64,000 nt of DNA. Source: Protopterus annectens (taxonomy: Eukaryota > Chordata > Ceratodontiformes > Protopteridae). This document shows positions 23,218 to 33,155 of this stretch, one piece after another. The stretch covers positions 3,361,006-3,425,005 of the forward strand of contig NC_056734.1 of assembly GCF_019279795.1 (NCBI RefSeq). Reading direction: 5' to 3'. The position numbers were made by a program, and so were the translations under genes. A model generated the notes under the pieces. The model was not told the origin of the DNA and ran no database searches. It saw only the letters and a program-made list of their open reading frames with translations. The stretch's first letter is position 1, and each line of letters starts with the position of its first letter.

Positions 23218-24981
23218 ATGTCAGAAAAAGTTAACAATTGTATTTCTTGTGGGAAGCAAATACCTCGTAAGGATTTTCACTCTTACTGTATTCCTTGCCT
23301 AGGCCCTGACCACAACATTGCTGCATTGGTACGATTTTGCCTTTCATTACTTCGGCCGAAGATTCAATTATACAATTCCGTTGGAACAACCAACGACCGG
23401 AATTTCTAAAAAAAAATGCAAGGATAAAGACAAGGACAGGCATTCAAGGTCCAAAACCGACTATGAGGCTTCCACTAAGTTAGTCGTCATTTCGCCGATT
23501 CTCAGTGAGGCGCTTTCACAGCCCCTGATGCCCGCTACCTCAGAGCCACAGGCCGCATCCGACTCCCACGTGGAGCCGACTGGGCCTCGAAACTCGAGGT
23601 GTTGGATCCTCGGAAAATATACCCTCAGATGGGTCCGGAGCCGCTGTGCAGGCATCGGCTTCTGAGGGTGTTTTCAGACCAACTCAGTTATGTAAAGCCA
23701 TCTTCAGCTTCTAAACCAAAGACTAAAGCAGCTCTAAAGACAACGAAACAAGTACAGCATTCTCCAGGACAGGCTTCTATGCCTAAAAAACAAATGCTCA
23801 AAATGGCCGAAGACCTTATTACTTTGATCAGGGGTTCCCATCCCCCTCCTGATAAGAGGCCTAGGCAAGAGACAGAATATGAATCTTCAGATCCTGTTTC
23901 CATTTCCTCTGATTCCTCCTCTGATCAGGAATACTCTCTCCCTCCCTATGAGGATTCTGATGCTGAAGAATCTATTCCTTCACCTCTCCTCCTGAAGATT
24001 TCTCCTTTGGGGAGACTCTGCATACCATGAAGGGAGCACTTTCACTGGGAGAGCCAGGATTACTCAGAATCTAAGTAAAGGCTCAGAGATTTTCTTTTAC
24101 TTCCTCAGCACAGGCCCCTTGCTATTCCCCCTGTTCTTGACATTGTAGATGATGTTTTTTTGGAGTCCGGTCTGTCTCCAGACTCTATACCCCCTGCACT
24201 GGTAATGCCTGACAGATACTACAGGGTCCCAGATTCCCATAAATTTCTATATAAAAACCCTGCTGCTGACCCAGAAACCATATCTCAGGGTCCTAAGGGT
24301 GTCAAGGCTTTCACTGCTAAAAACCCTGTCCCTTCTGATAGAGATTCAAGAGCACTGGACAGATGGGGGAAAAAGTTTACACTTCTGCTACTTTGGCTGT
24401 GAGGGCCTTAAATTGTCAATTTCATATGCTTAAATATCAGCAATACTTAATGTCAGTATTAAAACAGAAAATGTTTAACTCTGAATGTACAGAAAACAAG
24501 GAAATGCAGGATTTATTGCATGCAGCTGAACAAGTGGGAAAACATACTGTGCAATGTGGTTTTGATTCTTTGGAGGTCTCTTGCAGGGCCACTGTAACAG
24601 GTTCTGTGATTAGGAGGCATGCTCTGTTAAAGGAACAGAATCTGCCTGATCATGTTAAAGCAAAATTATTAGATGCTCCATTACAGCGTGATACTTCGTT
24701 TTGGTGTTAAGGCAGAAGAGGTGTTGAAGAAAATGGAGGATAAAGTGAAATCTATGCAGATAGTTAAGGATTTCTTACAGGTACAGCCACCCAGATTTAG
24801 TAGGAACTGGCCTTCAAAAAATTGGTCCTTTCCAGTATCAGACAGGCCACAAAGAGGCAGATACAGACGCCCTAGAGGCAGATCCCAGCCGCAAGGCTCA
24901 TACACGACTAAACAGTGGGGTGCTTCTACCTCCAAAAGCGGAGAAGACAAATCTCAACCTTATAGGAAACCGTCCCAATGA
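23218..24981 (+). pseudogene. DIRS-A gag-like ORF1, frameshifted
   Basis: The ATG at 23218 starts MSEKVNNCISCGKQIPRKDF, a zinc-finger-like Cys/His head shared with the other copies (C-x2-C, then H-x2-C-x2-CLGPDH). A serine- and acid-rich middle follows (SDSSSDQEYS, EDSDAEESIP near 23905-23980). The conserved C-terminal region holds RRHALLKEQNLPDHVKAKLL (24616-24675) and a basic, glycine-rich tail (RGRYRRPRGRSQ near 24850). Frames change near 23330, 23600, 24010-24080 and 24380, and a further shift occurs near 24700. The stop TGA at 24979-24981 is preceded by CAA and followed by C. The role by family is a nucleocapsid-like protein. Confidence 0.78.
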
Positions 24982-26887
24982 CTTTCCTCTACCAGTACCA
25001 AGCACTTACCTTTTGGAAGCTCCCTTAGGGGGAAAACTAGCACTTTTGTCACAAAACTGGCACATGATTACCCAGGACAAATGGGTCTTGAATATAGTGT
25101 CTCAGGGCTACAGGTTCCACTTTCACACCCTGCCAAAGGCAAGAGGCATGCCAGACCTTCCACACAATCAATGGGCAGAGGCAAAAAAACAAGTTTCATC
25201 CCTCATGGACATGGGGGCCATTCAGCGAGTACCACTACAGGAGCAGGGATAAGGATTTTACTCACAACTTTTCTTGGTGCCCAGAAAGGACAAAGCCTGG
25301 AGACCAGTACTGGACCTGTCTATTCTAAACACTTTTCTGAATGTTCCAAAATTCAAAATGTTGACTCTGCAGCAACTTCTGCCCATGCTGGGCAAGAAGG
25401 CTTGGCTTGTAACTTTGGACCTAAAAGAGGCATACCTACATGTCCCAATCAGACAATCTTGCAGAAGATACCTCAGATTCATAGCTGGCTCAATGCACTA
25501 CCAATTCTCTGCACTGCCCTTTGGCTTATCTACTGCGCCCAGGGTCTTCACAAAATGCCTGGCACCAGTAATTGCTTTTTGCAGACAAAGAGGAATTCAA
25601 ATATATCCCTACCTGGACGACTGTCTTATTCAAGCAGAGAACAAGGACATTTTACTAAATCATCTGGCGTTTGTAAAAAGATTGCTAATTTGTGTAGGGT
25701 ACACAGTAAATAAAAAGAAATCAAAGCTAGTACCCTCGCGAGAGATAACATTCCTGGGTGTAAGCTTAAATACAACTGCCCAGATGGCTTATCTCACTCC
25801 AGACAAACAAAGGCAACTGACTTCTTACTTCGAAATGTTGGCAACAAAAACCCAGTTATCTGCAAGAAAAATTCAGTAGGCTTTGGGCTTCATGGCATGC
25901 TGCATTCTATTAATTCTATATGCAAGATTGCATATGAGGAAACTACAATGGTATCTAAAAAGTGTTTGGACTCAACATTGCCACAGCCTGGAAAAATTAA
26001 TTTCACTCATTCCCTGCCTGCAACAGGAGTTTCGATGGTGGGCACAGGCCTGTCACCTCAACAAGGGACAGCCATTCACTTTACCCACAGCCAGGCAAAC
26101 ACTAACAACAGATGCATCAGATTATGCCTGGGGGGCCCACATGGCAGGAAAATTTATTCAGGGCACATGGCCCACAAACCAAATGCATCTTCATATCAAT
26201 CAAAAAGAGATGCTGGCTGTTCAGAATGCCCTGACAGCCTTCAAGGATCTACTTCATCCAGGACAACTGCTGATAAAGACGGACAGTACTACAGTCATGT
26301 GGTACATAAACAAGCAGGGTGGCACACATTCCTACCCCCTCTGCAGACTAGCCATGACTTTGTGGAACACAGCATTGACTTATCAAGTACACCTGCAAGC
26401 ACAATTCCTGCCAGGAAAGACAAATACTCTGGCAGACGAACTAAGCAGAAACCTCATGGATCCTCACGAGTGGAAGCTAGATCCACAAATCTTCAGCATG
26501 ATAACAAAGAAATGGGGATGCCCAGACATAGATCTATTTGCCTCCCCTCACAACTGCCAACTACAGAGATTCTGCACAAGGATTTATCACAAGCAAGCAT
26601 GGAAAGTGGATGCTGTATCATTCAGCTGGAAAACCCTTACAGTATATGCCTTTCCACCACTGCTTCTCCTCCCCAAGGTACTCCTAAAGGTCAGACAAGA
26701 GAAGCCAAAAATGATACTGATTGCCCCAGACTGGCCCCGCCAGCACTGGTACCCAATCCTAAAGAGCTTGTGTCAAGGCCCAGCCTGGACATTGCCTCAA
26801 ATTCCTAATTTACTGACCCAACAAAACAATCAGATCCTGCACAGCCAACTCAGAACCCTAAATCTGGCAGCATGGCAGATAATGTAA
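24980..26887 (+). pseudogene. DIRS-A pol: RT, RNase H and methyltransferase-like domain, two stops
   Basis: Pol is read in +1 relative to gag from the gag stop, with no ATG ahead of the conserved APLGGKL motif (about 25018). RT shows RPVLDLS (about 25299), LVTLDLKEAYLHVPI (about 25408-25452) and YLDD at 25610-25621. RNase H shows TTDASDYAWGAH (about 26107-26142), KEM, KTDSTT (about 26276-26293) and LADELS. The methyltransferase-like domain shows DIDLFAS (about 26526-26546) and APDWPRQHWYP (about 26724-26756). In-frame stops at 25250-25252 (TAA) and 25877-25879 (TAG) break the RT region. Otherwise the frame is uniform. The last 16 bases overlap YR. Confidence 0.88.
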
Positions 26888-27927
26888 CCATTCAGAACAC
26901 ACCTCTCTCTAAAGCAGTAATGGATGTTATTTTGGAGGCCAAGAGGCCCAGCACCAGAAAAGCTTATGCAGCAAAATGGAAGAGATTCTGTGCTTGGAAC
27001 CAGGCACAGGGAGTTGACATGCTTGTACCAAATATTCCTCAGATTTTACAATACCTAACTGAGATGCTGGACACAGGCCTATCCTTTTCATCAATTAAGA
27101 TCCATGCCTCGGCCATTTCAGCTCATTACAATACAGACCCACCTATTTTTTCACATCCATTTCTAAGGCAGTACCTCAGAGGAGCCAAAAACATAAGACC
27201 TCCAAGGAGAGCGCCAGTACCTGCATGGGACCTCAATTTTGTTTTGGAAAAACTCACACTGCCTCCTTTTGAGCCAGCCAATACAGCTGAGATAAAATTC
27301 TTAACATGGAAAACCGCTGTGCTCCTAGCAATAACTTCGGCAAGAAGAGTCTCAGAGTTCCAGGCACTAATGGCTGTGGAACCTTTTATAATTTTCCATC
27401 CAGACAGGGTTTCTCTAAGGACAGGCCCAACATTTATGCCTAAGGTACTGTCCAGTGTGGCTCTTAACCAAACCATTCATTTGCCTACCTTTTATCCAAA
27501 CCCACAGAATAAGGGGGAGAGACTTCTGCATTCTTTGGACATACACAGACAGCTACGCTTTTACTTGGACAGAACTAAAGCTTTCAGAAAGACTGAGCAA
27601 CTCTTAGTGGCATATGCTGTCGGAGCACAAGGAAAAGCTATCTCAAAGCAGACTATTTCAAAATGGATAGGCCACTGCATTCTTTTCTGCTATTCACAAC
27701 ATGGCAAATCGGTGCCTAAGGGCATTAAGCCACATTCAACCAGAGCAGCAGCCACTTCAGCAGCCTTCCTCAGAGGAGTACCAACCAGGGACATTTTGGA
27801 GGCTGCAACTTGGACTTCAGTGCACACTTTCACAAAGCACTACCACGTACCTCTTTACTCTAAATCCAGAGCAGGCTTTGCCACTGCAGTTCTGCAGGGC
27901 CTCATAGCCACTCGTAATTCTATTTAG
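26872..27927 (+). CDS. DIRS-A tyrosine recombinase, open frame
   Basis: This is a 351-residue open frame starting at ATG 26872, in -1 relative to pol and overlapping its end by 16 bases. The N-terminal SAM-like binding region (RPSTRKAYAAKWKRF, residues 25-39) is followed by the catalytic domain. The first arginine is in TSARRVSE (residues 155-162), the HxxR box is HSTR at 288-291, W is at 314, and the nucleophile is the Tyr of FTKHY at 324. This is the R...HxxR...W...Y set of tyrosine recombinases. In the DIRS life cycle it integrates a circular DNA copy without target duplication. The frame is undamaged although gag and pol of the same element are broken. Expression is unknown. Confidence 0.88.
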   Translation: MADNVTIQNTPLSKAVMDVILEAKRPSTRKAYAAKWKRFCAWNQAQGVDMLVPNIPQILQYLTEMLDTGLSFSSIKIHASAISAHYNTDPPIFSHPFLRQYLRGAKNIRPPRRAPVPAWDLNFVLEKLTLPPFEPANTAEIKFLTWKTAVLLAITSARRVSEFQALMAVEPFIIFHPDRVSLRTGPTFMPKVLSSVALNQTIHLPTFYPNPQNKGERLLHSLDIHRQLRFYLDRTKAFRKTEQLLVAYAVGAQGKAISKQTISKWIGHCILFCYSQHGKSVPKGIKPHSTRAAATSAAFLRGVPTRDILEAATWTSVHTFTKHYHVPLYSKSRAGFATAVLQGLIATRNSI

Positions 27928-27960
27928 GCCCAGCCACCCACCCACCTCAGCTTTGCGATT

Positions 27961-28066
27961 CAACCCAAGTGTAATGACTGCACAGTGAAACACGATGAAC
28001 ATAGTACAGTTGTGTACCTACCATAAATGTATATGTTCGAGTGTATTCACTGTTGCAGTCCAAGTT
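27961..28066 (+). repeat. DIRS-A internal complementary region
   Basis: The first part (27961-28002) is the reverse complement of the left tip, and the second part (28003-28066) is the reverse complement of the right tip. They meet at GAACAT|AGTACAG, exactly the join of the two element ends. In the DIRS model this region templates completion of the ends during formation of the circular intermediate. Confidence 0.88.
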
Positions 28067-28242
28067 ACCCACCCACCATCCCCCTTTCATTGTTGGGACT
28101 AATCTGTACTTCTCTATTCTATACAACCTATATGGTGTATTTGCTTGTAGATGAAGGTAATGTTTATGTTAGTGCATGCTTTTTTATTGGCATAATTTTT
28201 AGCATACCCTTTTAGGGATACCTGACATCTGGGGCAAGAAAA

Positions 28243-28442
28243 ACTGAAGAAAATGGCGTCGGCTGCATCTTTTATACCCTTGGCGCACTGACGTCAGGGA
28301 AGAGGTGACAGCAGCCGATGCCGGACCAAGACGGAATTCAGGCCGACTGCGGGTAGCCTGCTAGCAAGATAACCCAAGTGTAATAACTGCAACAGTGAAT
28401 ACACTCTAACATCTACATTTATGGTAGGGACACAACTGTACT
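28243..28442 (-). repeat. DIRS-A right inverted terminal repeat
   Basis: The stretch 28243-28397 mirrors the left repeat. The outer 45 bases (to ACTGTACT at 28442) are specific to the right tip and match the second half of the ICR. On the minus strand it also contains a TATAAAAG box (plus-strand CTTTTATA at about 28268-28275), pointing back into the element. Confidence 0.88.
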
Positions 28443-31100
28443 GTAATGCTAATCAATTCTAGAAGTCAAAACCTCAAAATGCACTCTCTTGAGGCACTCC
28501 TGAAAATAGAAAACATCAATATCTGTGCAGTAACTGAGACCTGGTTCAAGACCCCAGAGAGCACCTCTGCAATACCAGGCTACAACTCTTACCACACTTT
28601 TCGGCCACCAAACCATGACCGAAACACTAAAGGTGGAGGAGTGTCCATATTCACCAAGGATATTCACACCACCAGGCTAGTTGCCCAACACAATGCATCT
28701 GAAATTCTCCAGGTGCAACTAACACTAGATAAGACTGCAATCCAAATTGTAGCTTGCTACAGGTCCCCCACCAGGCCCCAAGATTCTCACTACACCTTTC
28801 TAAACATACTGGAAAATATTAAGATACAGCCAAACACCCTAATACTGGATGATTTCAACTACCCTGCCATTAACTGGGAAACTACTCGTGTACCAACACC
28901 TTTGCCCAACGGTTCTTGGAATTCATAAATTTCAGTGCCCTGAATCAACTAATCCATAGTCCTAGTCCTGGTCATTGCCAGCATGGGAATCCGCTGCTGT
29001 ACACTTATGGTCACCCCCTCGTTGGTCAGGTCTGACCATAAGCTAATCACCCTTGACATCCACATCCCTCCCCCACCCCCCAGTAAGGAAACCTCCGTAA
29101 AAAACTTCTCCAAAGCCAACTTCATGGTACTCAAATCAGAAGTGACCAACTTCATGACACCCATGCAGACAGGAACTGAAAGTTCAACTGCTGACATCTA
29201 CACTAAGGCACTGTACGAGCACATCCACTCATGCATGAATCGTGCCATCTCAAATAGAACCAAGACGCTCTCCTCCAAAAAAAAGGAAGCCAATCTGGTA
29301 GTCCCCTGCCATAAACAAATTGTACAACAAAAGGAAGAAACTGTTGCAGAAAAGAGGAAAATCCCAGGATGCAAAAAAAACACCCTTACCAGCCTCAGTA
29401 AGAAGCTGAGATCCCTCATAAAATCCTCCAAAGCTAGTTACGAAAATAAAATTGCCAAAGATTCCAAAGATGACCACAAGGCATTCTATAGCTATGTCAA
29501 GAATCTAAATGGCAATGCTCAGATCTGCTCTGAGCTACAACAGAATGGCATTAAATGTACTAATCCCAAGGATATTGCCAATGTTGTGGCAGATTGATTC
29601 AATGCTAACTTCACCCCCTCCCACCCGCTAAAGGGCCCATCTTAATACCGAAAAATTGCCAAATTCTGGTAATAATGGCCATACAGATAAAAAACACAGT
29701 CTCCAAAGCTAAGAATACAGCATCCATGGGACCAGACAACATCCCGGGCTGTGTACTACATGAACTACAAAATGAACTGACACCTCACCTAAGTGTCATG
29801 TTTAATCATAGCCTCACCTCAGGCTTCGTGCCCACTGAGTGGCACACAACTACAGTTATCCCACTCCACAAGGGGGATACACCTTGGATCCTGGGAACTA
29901 ACGTCCCATCAGTCTGACGAGCCTGATCTGCAAGGCCATGGAACGTGTTATCATGGAACTTTATAAACAAAGACATTGGCAACCTTCAAACATTGGACCC
30001 CACTCAGTTTAGGTTCATGAAGGACCGATCTTGTCTCCTGAACCTAATTGACTTCTTCGAATCAGTCTCTAGAGCTGTGGACGAGCATAAGGCACTCCAC
30101 ACAGCCCATCTGGACCTCACCAAGGCCTTCGACACCATCTCCCACTGTGGAATCATAGATAAACTTACTAAGCTGGGCATTAATCCCTACATCACTCGAT
30201 AGGTTGCCAACTGGCTTACTGACGGAACCCAGACTGTAAAAGTAGTCAACTCCAAATCCAGCTCAAGACAAGTGGCGTACCTTGGGGTTCAGTCCTAGGA
30301 CCGTTCTTGTTTGGCATCTACTTCTCTGACGTACAGGCCAACATTAAGGGACTCTGGCTAACAAAGTTCGCAGATGACTGCAAACTGGGAGCCATTATTG
30401 AATCCCCAAATGATGTGAATATTCTACAAAAAGGCCTTACAGAAACAGATGCTTGGTGCCAGAGCCATGAGCTCAAGCTCAATGCCAAGAAATGTATAGT
30501 TATCCCCTTTGTGAAAAAACATGTACCCATGAATTATCACATAGGTGGCAGTACACTAAACACTGAAAGTGTGATAAGAGACTTAGGGACATCTTTGATA
30601 ACCACATCGCCACAACAGTCAGGAAATCCTATGTGGCACACCTCATCACTAAGGGCTTTTCATTCAGAAAAAAAGGAGGTCATTGTCCCACTGAACTCAT
30701 CCCTCATTAGACCCATTATAGAATACAACGACCCATTTGGTATGTACCTCTCAAGACATCTGCAACAACTGAAAAGGCCGTAGAAATACCTTAAGACCAT
30801 GTCAAACCCAGAGCTGTTACGTGCTACACTTAAAGAAATCCCAGTCCCTCAGAGCCACACGCTCCAGGGATCTAAACCTTGTCATCACAATGAACAAAAC
30901 ATGCTGACTGGCTAGGTTCCTGACCCAGAGACTCCCCAGACTTTGAAATAGACTGCCCATACATGTCAAGCAGAACACCTCTTTGGCCCTCTTCAAAAGG
31001 AACCTTGTCAATTGGATGGGAGATAGGCAATTCACCCCAGGGATTACGTCAGTCTCCCTGCTAGCAGAGGTCCAGGGAAGTAAATATTGTGGGAAGAAAT
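28443..31100 (+). pseudogene. CR1-4 ORF2: endonuclease-reverse transcriptase, decayed
   Basis: ORF2 resumes with NSRSQNLKMHSLEALLKIEN and the endonuclease motif ETWFKTP. The metal-binding GDFNYPAINW reads DDFNYPAINW here (about 28846-28878), a change from G to D. RT motifs include GPDNIPGCVLHEL (about 29730-29768), HLDLTKAFDTISH (about 30110-30150) and FADDCKLGA (30369-30395), which retains the catalytic Asp pair. Frameshifts occur near 28930, 29300, 29600 and 29890, and a stop near 30201. The C-terminal region is shortened by a deletion near 30800. It is a dead copy of the same family as CR1-2. Confidence 0.82.
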
Positions 31101-31195
31101 AGCCAGGGAATTATGGCTAGGCGTGTATAGGCCCTAGGGCCGATAACCTAGTACCAACCTATGAATCTGTGAACATTGAGTAACCATGACCTGCC

Positions 31196-32760
31196 CTGAA
31201 CTGAGACAGGTCCATTGTTTGAAGGTTCCCTCTGACCCGGTTCATTAGTTCATGATAAGGCTTTCCATTGCATTACATATGAGGTGGTCAGACTTGTGGG
31301 GGGGGGGGGGTCTGTAATTGACTGGGTCTTTGGAAGGGCCTCCCTTTTGTAGGGGAATGAGTGTAGCTGTTCTCCATTCACTTGGTACAAAACCTGCATG
31401 GAGGCTGAGACTAAATAATGTTGGTAAGGGTTTGGCTAAACTGTGCTTCATGTTATTTAAATTACATCCAGGGATACGTGTAGTATTTTTAGCTTTTAAT
31501 AGTTCTTTTAGGACTTGGTCTTGTGGGATAGGTGGAGGCAAGCCTTTTTTTAGGTATGTCTTTACTCCTCTCACTCCAGCGTCTGTACCTAAAGGTAGAG
31601 CTGAATTTATCAGGCAGCAGATTCGCTATATCTTCAGACTCTGTAGACAAACTTGACTAAAAAAAAATGCCTTGTGATTATCTTTGGCTTGAGTAGATAT
31701 TTTAGCAACAAACTTGGCATGGCTTTTATTAAGCTCCTGTATTTGCTTATTTCGGTGACAAGGACAGTTACATTGTGGGAATTGCTGCTCATACTTTAGT
31801 CAGAATTCTTTTTCTTTTATCATAAAGCTTGTTGATGTTGTGGTTCCACCGTGTGGGGTTGTTTTCTGGGGTTTACCATGCACTTGTTCCTATAGAGTAC
31901 AACTGCAGCTGTGCATCAGTTTACATGCTGTTGTAGTGTGGTGGTGTACATTTCTTTGTATTCACTGGAGTTAACTGGGATTGGTGGGGATTTTAAACTT
32001 GCCAGTGAGTCACTTAGGAGTAAGTAGTTTGTTTTAAAATATCTAAAGGTACCTTGGAAGTGGAATGGATGTATCGTCTCAATTTTATTTCAAAGGAGAC
32101 TGCTTTACGATTCTACCTAAGTGCTGAAGATATACAAATTAACAGTACAAGATGCTCCCATATTGTTAAGGACAAGGTCCAAGATGTTACCCCTCCTAGT
32201 GGGTATTTAATTATTCCAGGGCATTTGTAGTGATATATTCCAGGAATCCCTGTGCTTGTGCACTAGTAGTGGTGGTGTGGTTTTCCCAATGTACAGCTGG
32301 ATTGTTTAGATCACCATAGGAAAATGGTAATACGGAGTGATTCTTAGTTTCTGTAGATAGTGCTGTCATTTTCTTAGAGGGAGTTCTGTGGCTAGCTAAT
32401 ATATGGTGTGGGACTTTTCTGATGGTTATTTGGAAATTAAAAAGTTGCAGTGCATCATCCTGGTTTACTAGCCTTGATGCGAGTTTCTACTGGATGTAAA
32501 TTGAGACACCAGACTTTTTCCCCTTCCTGTGCAGTAGCTGGTCTAAACATGTGAAAGGTGTAATTGCTCTGCGCAGCTGGAGTGCTCTCTGCTATTTTAA
32601 ACAACGTCTCTGTCGCTACACAGATGTCAGTGTCATCCAGGGCAAGAAGGGCTTCCAGGGAATACAGTTTCTTGTTTAGGCCCTTAGCTTTGATCAGTAA
32701 TGCCTACATGTTTTCCTTTGCTTGTTTCGTTATGTTGGTTAGTTTAACAGGGTGACATTG
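31196..32760 (-). pseudogene. CR1-5 ORF2 remnant (endonuclease and part of RT)
   Basis: On the minus strand the RT entry region is readable at 31245-31574: FVPSEWRTATLIPLQKGG, then the NYRP segment and a CNAMESLIMN stretch, matching the FVPTEWHTTTVIPLHKG and CKAMERIIM blocks of the sister copies. Endonuclease-like sequence occupies 32000-32760 in broken frames. No catalytic RT motif remains, because the element stops at about 31190. Confidence 0.6.
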
Positions 32761-32854
32761 TCTAAAAAAGGTGCTATGGGGGTAGGCAATGCATTTGCCA
32801 ATAGTCAAAATCATAGGGGGTCAGATGCAGGCCACCCCTGGCAAAGCAGCATGG

Positions 32855-33035
32855 ATGTCCTTCAAGAATGCAACTGCAGTCATAACATATGGGTTGTCCT
32901 GCCTCAGGCAGCCCTCGGTCGGCCAAATTCCAAAGTCTGGGTCCGGCGTCGGCTGGTGTCGCCTCCTCTCCGATGTCACAACGGCTGGAGTATAAAGGCA
33001 TCGGCCGACGCCATGTTCTTCAGTCTTTCTTGCCG
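32855..33035 (+). repeat. DIRS-B left inverted terminal repeat
   Basis: The core from CAACTGCAGTCATAAC (32871) to about 33035 is the near-perfect reverse complement of 38215-38380. It contains TATAAA at 32991-32996, with CTTCAGTCTTTC about 28 bases downstream. Confidence 0.9.
32991..32996 (+). promoter_or_regulatory. TATA box of DIRS-B
   Basis: TATAAA sits in the left terminal repeat at the same place as in DIRS-A and DIRS-C, about 165 bases before the gag ATG. Confidence 0.6.
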
Positions 33036-33155
33036 CGCGGTGCCCGAAGCAGAAGCAGTTCGCAAGTGCCGGTCGGTCAGCTCCTGTATTTGCAGCTCTG
33101 AAGTCGTCTAAAAGCTAAGTACCCCATCGGGGAACATTTATTCTTGCCTCAGCCG

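Larger units (their letters stand above)
22898..28442 (+). mobile_element. DIRS-A, complete DIRS retrotransposon (5545 bp)
   Basis: Both ends are fixed by comparison with uninterrupted CR1 and by the ICR, whose sequence is the joined reverse complement of the two tips. The element starts ATGTTCATCG and ends ACTGTACT, with no target-site duplication. In order it holds the left inverted repeat with TATA box, gag, pol (RT, RNase H, methyltransferase-like), YR, ICR and right inverted repeat. This order defines the DIRS group, which uses a tyrosine recombinase instead of a DDE integrase. gag and pol are broken, while YR is open. Confidence 0.92.
21881..31172 (+). mobile_element. CR1 LINE (CR1-4), plus strand, split by DIRS-A
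   Basis: ORF1 and the first bases of ORF2 lie at 21914-22897. The rest of ORF2 and the 3' end (CCTAGTACCAACCTATGAA, 31147-31165) lie at 28443-31172. The two halves join exactly when DIRS-A is removed: the left half ends at CTGAAG and the right begins at GTAATG, matching uninterrupted CR1-2. A deletion relative to CR1-2 is visible near 30790-30805 in the C-terminal part of ORF2. Confidence 0.85.

Noticed and set aside
26500..26800. Bacterial DNA methyltransferase from horizontal transfer or contamination
   Set aside because: The methyltransferase-like domain is a normal part of DIRS pol and lies in frame after RNase H.
25081..26808. Plus-strand frames of 210 and 303 codons in DIRS-A
   Set aside because: Out-of-frame shadows of RT, RNase H and MT, with none of the catalytic motifs.
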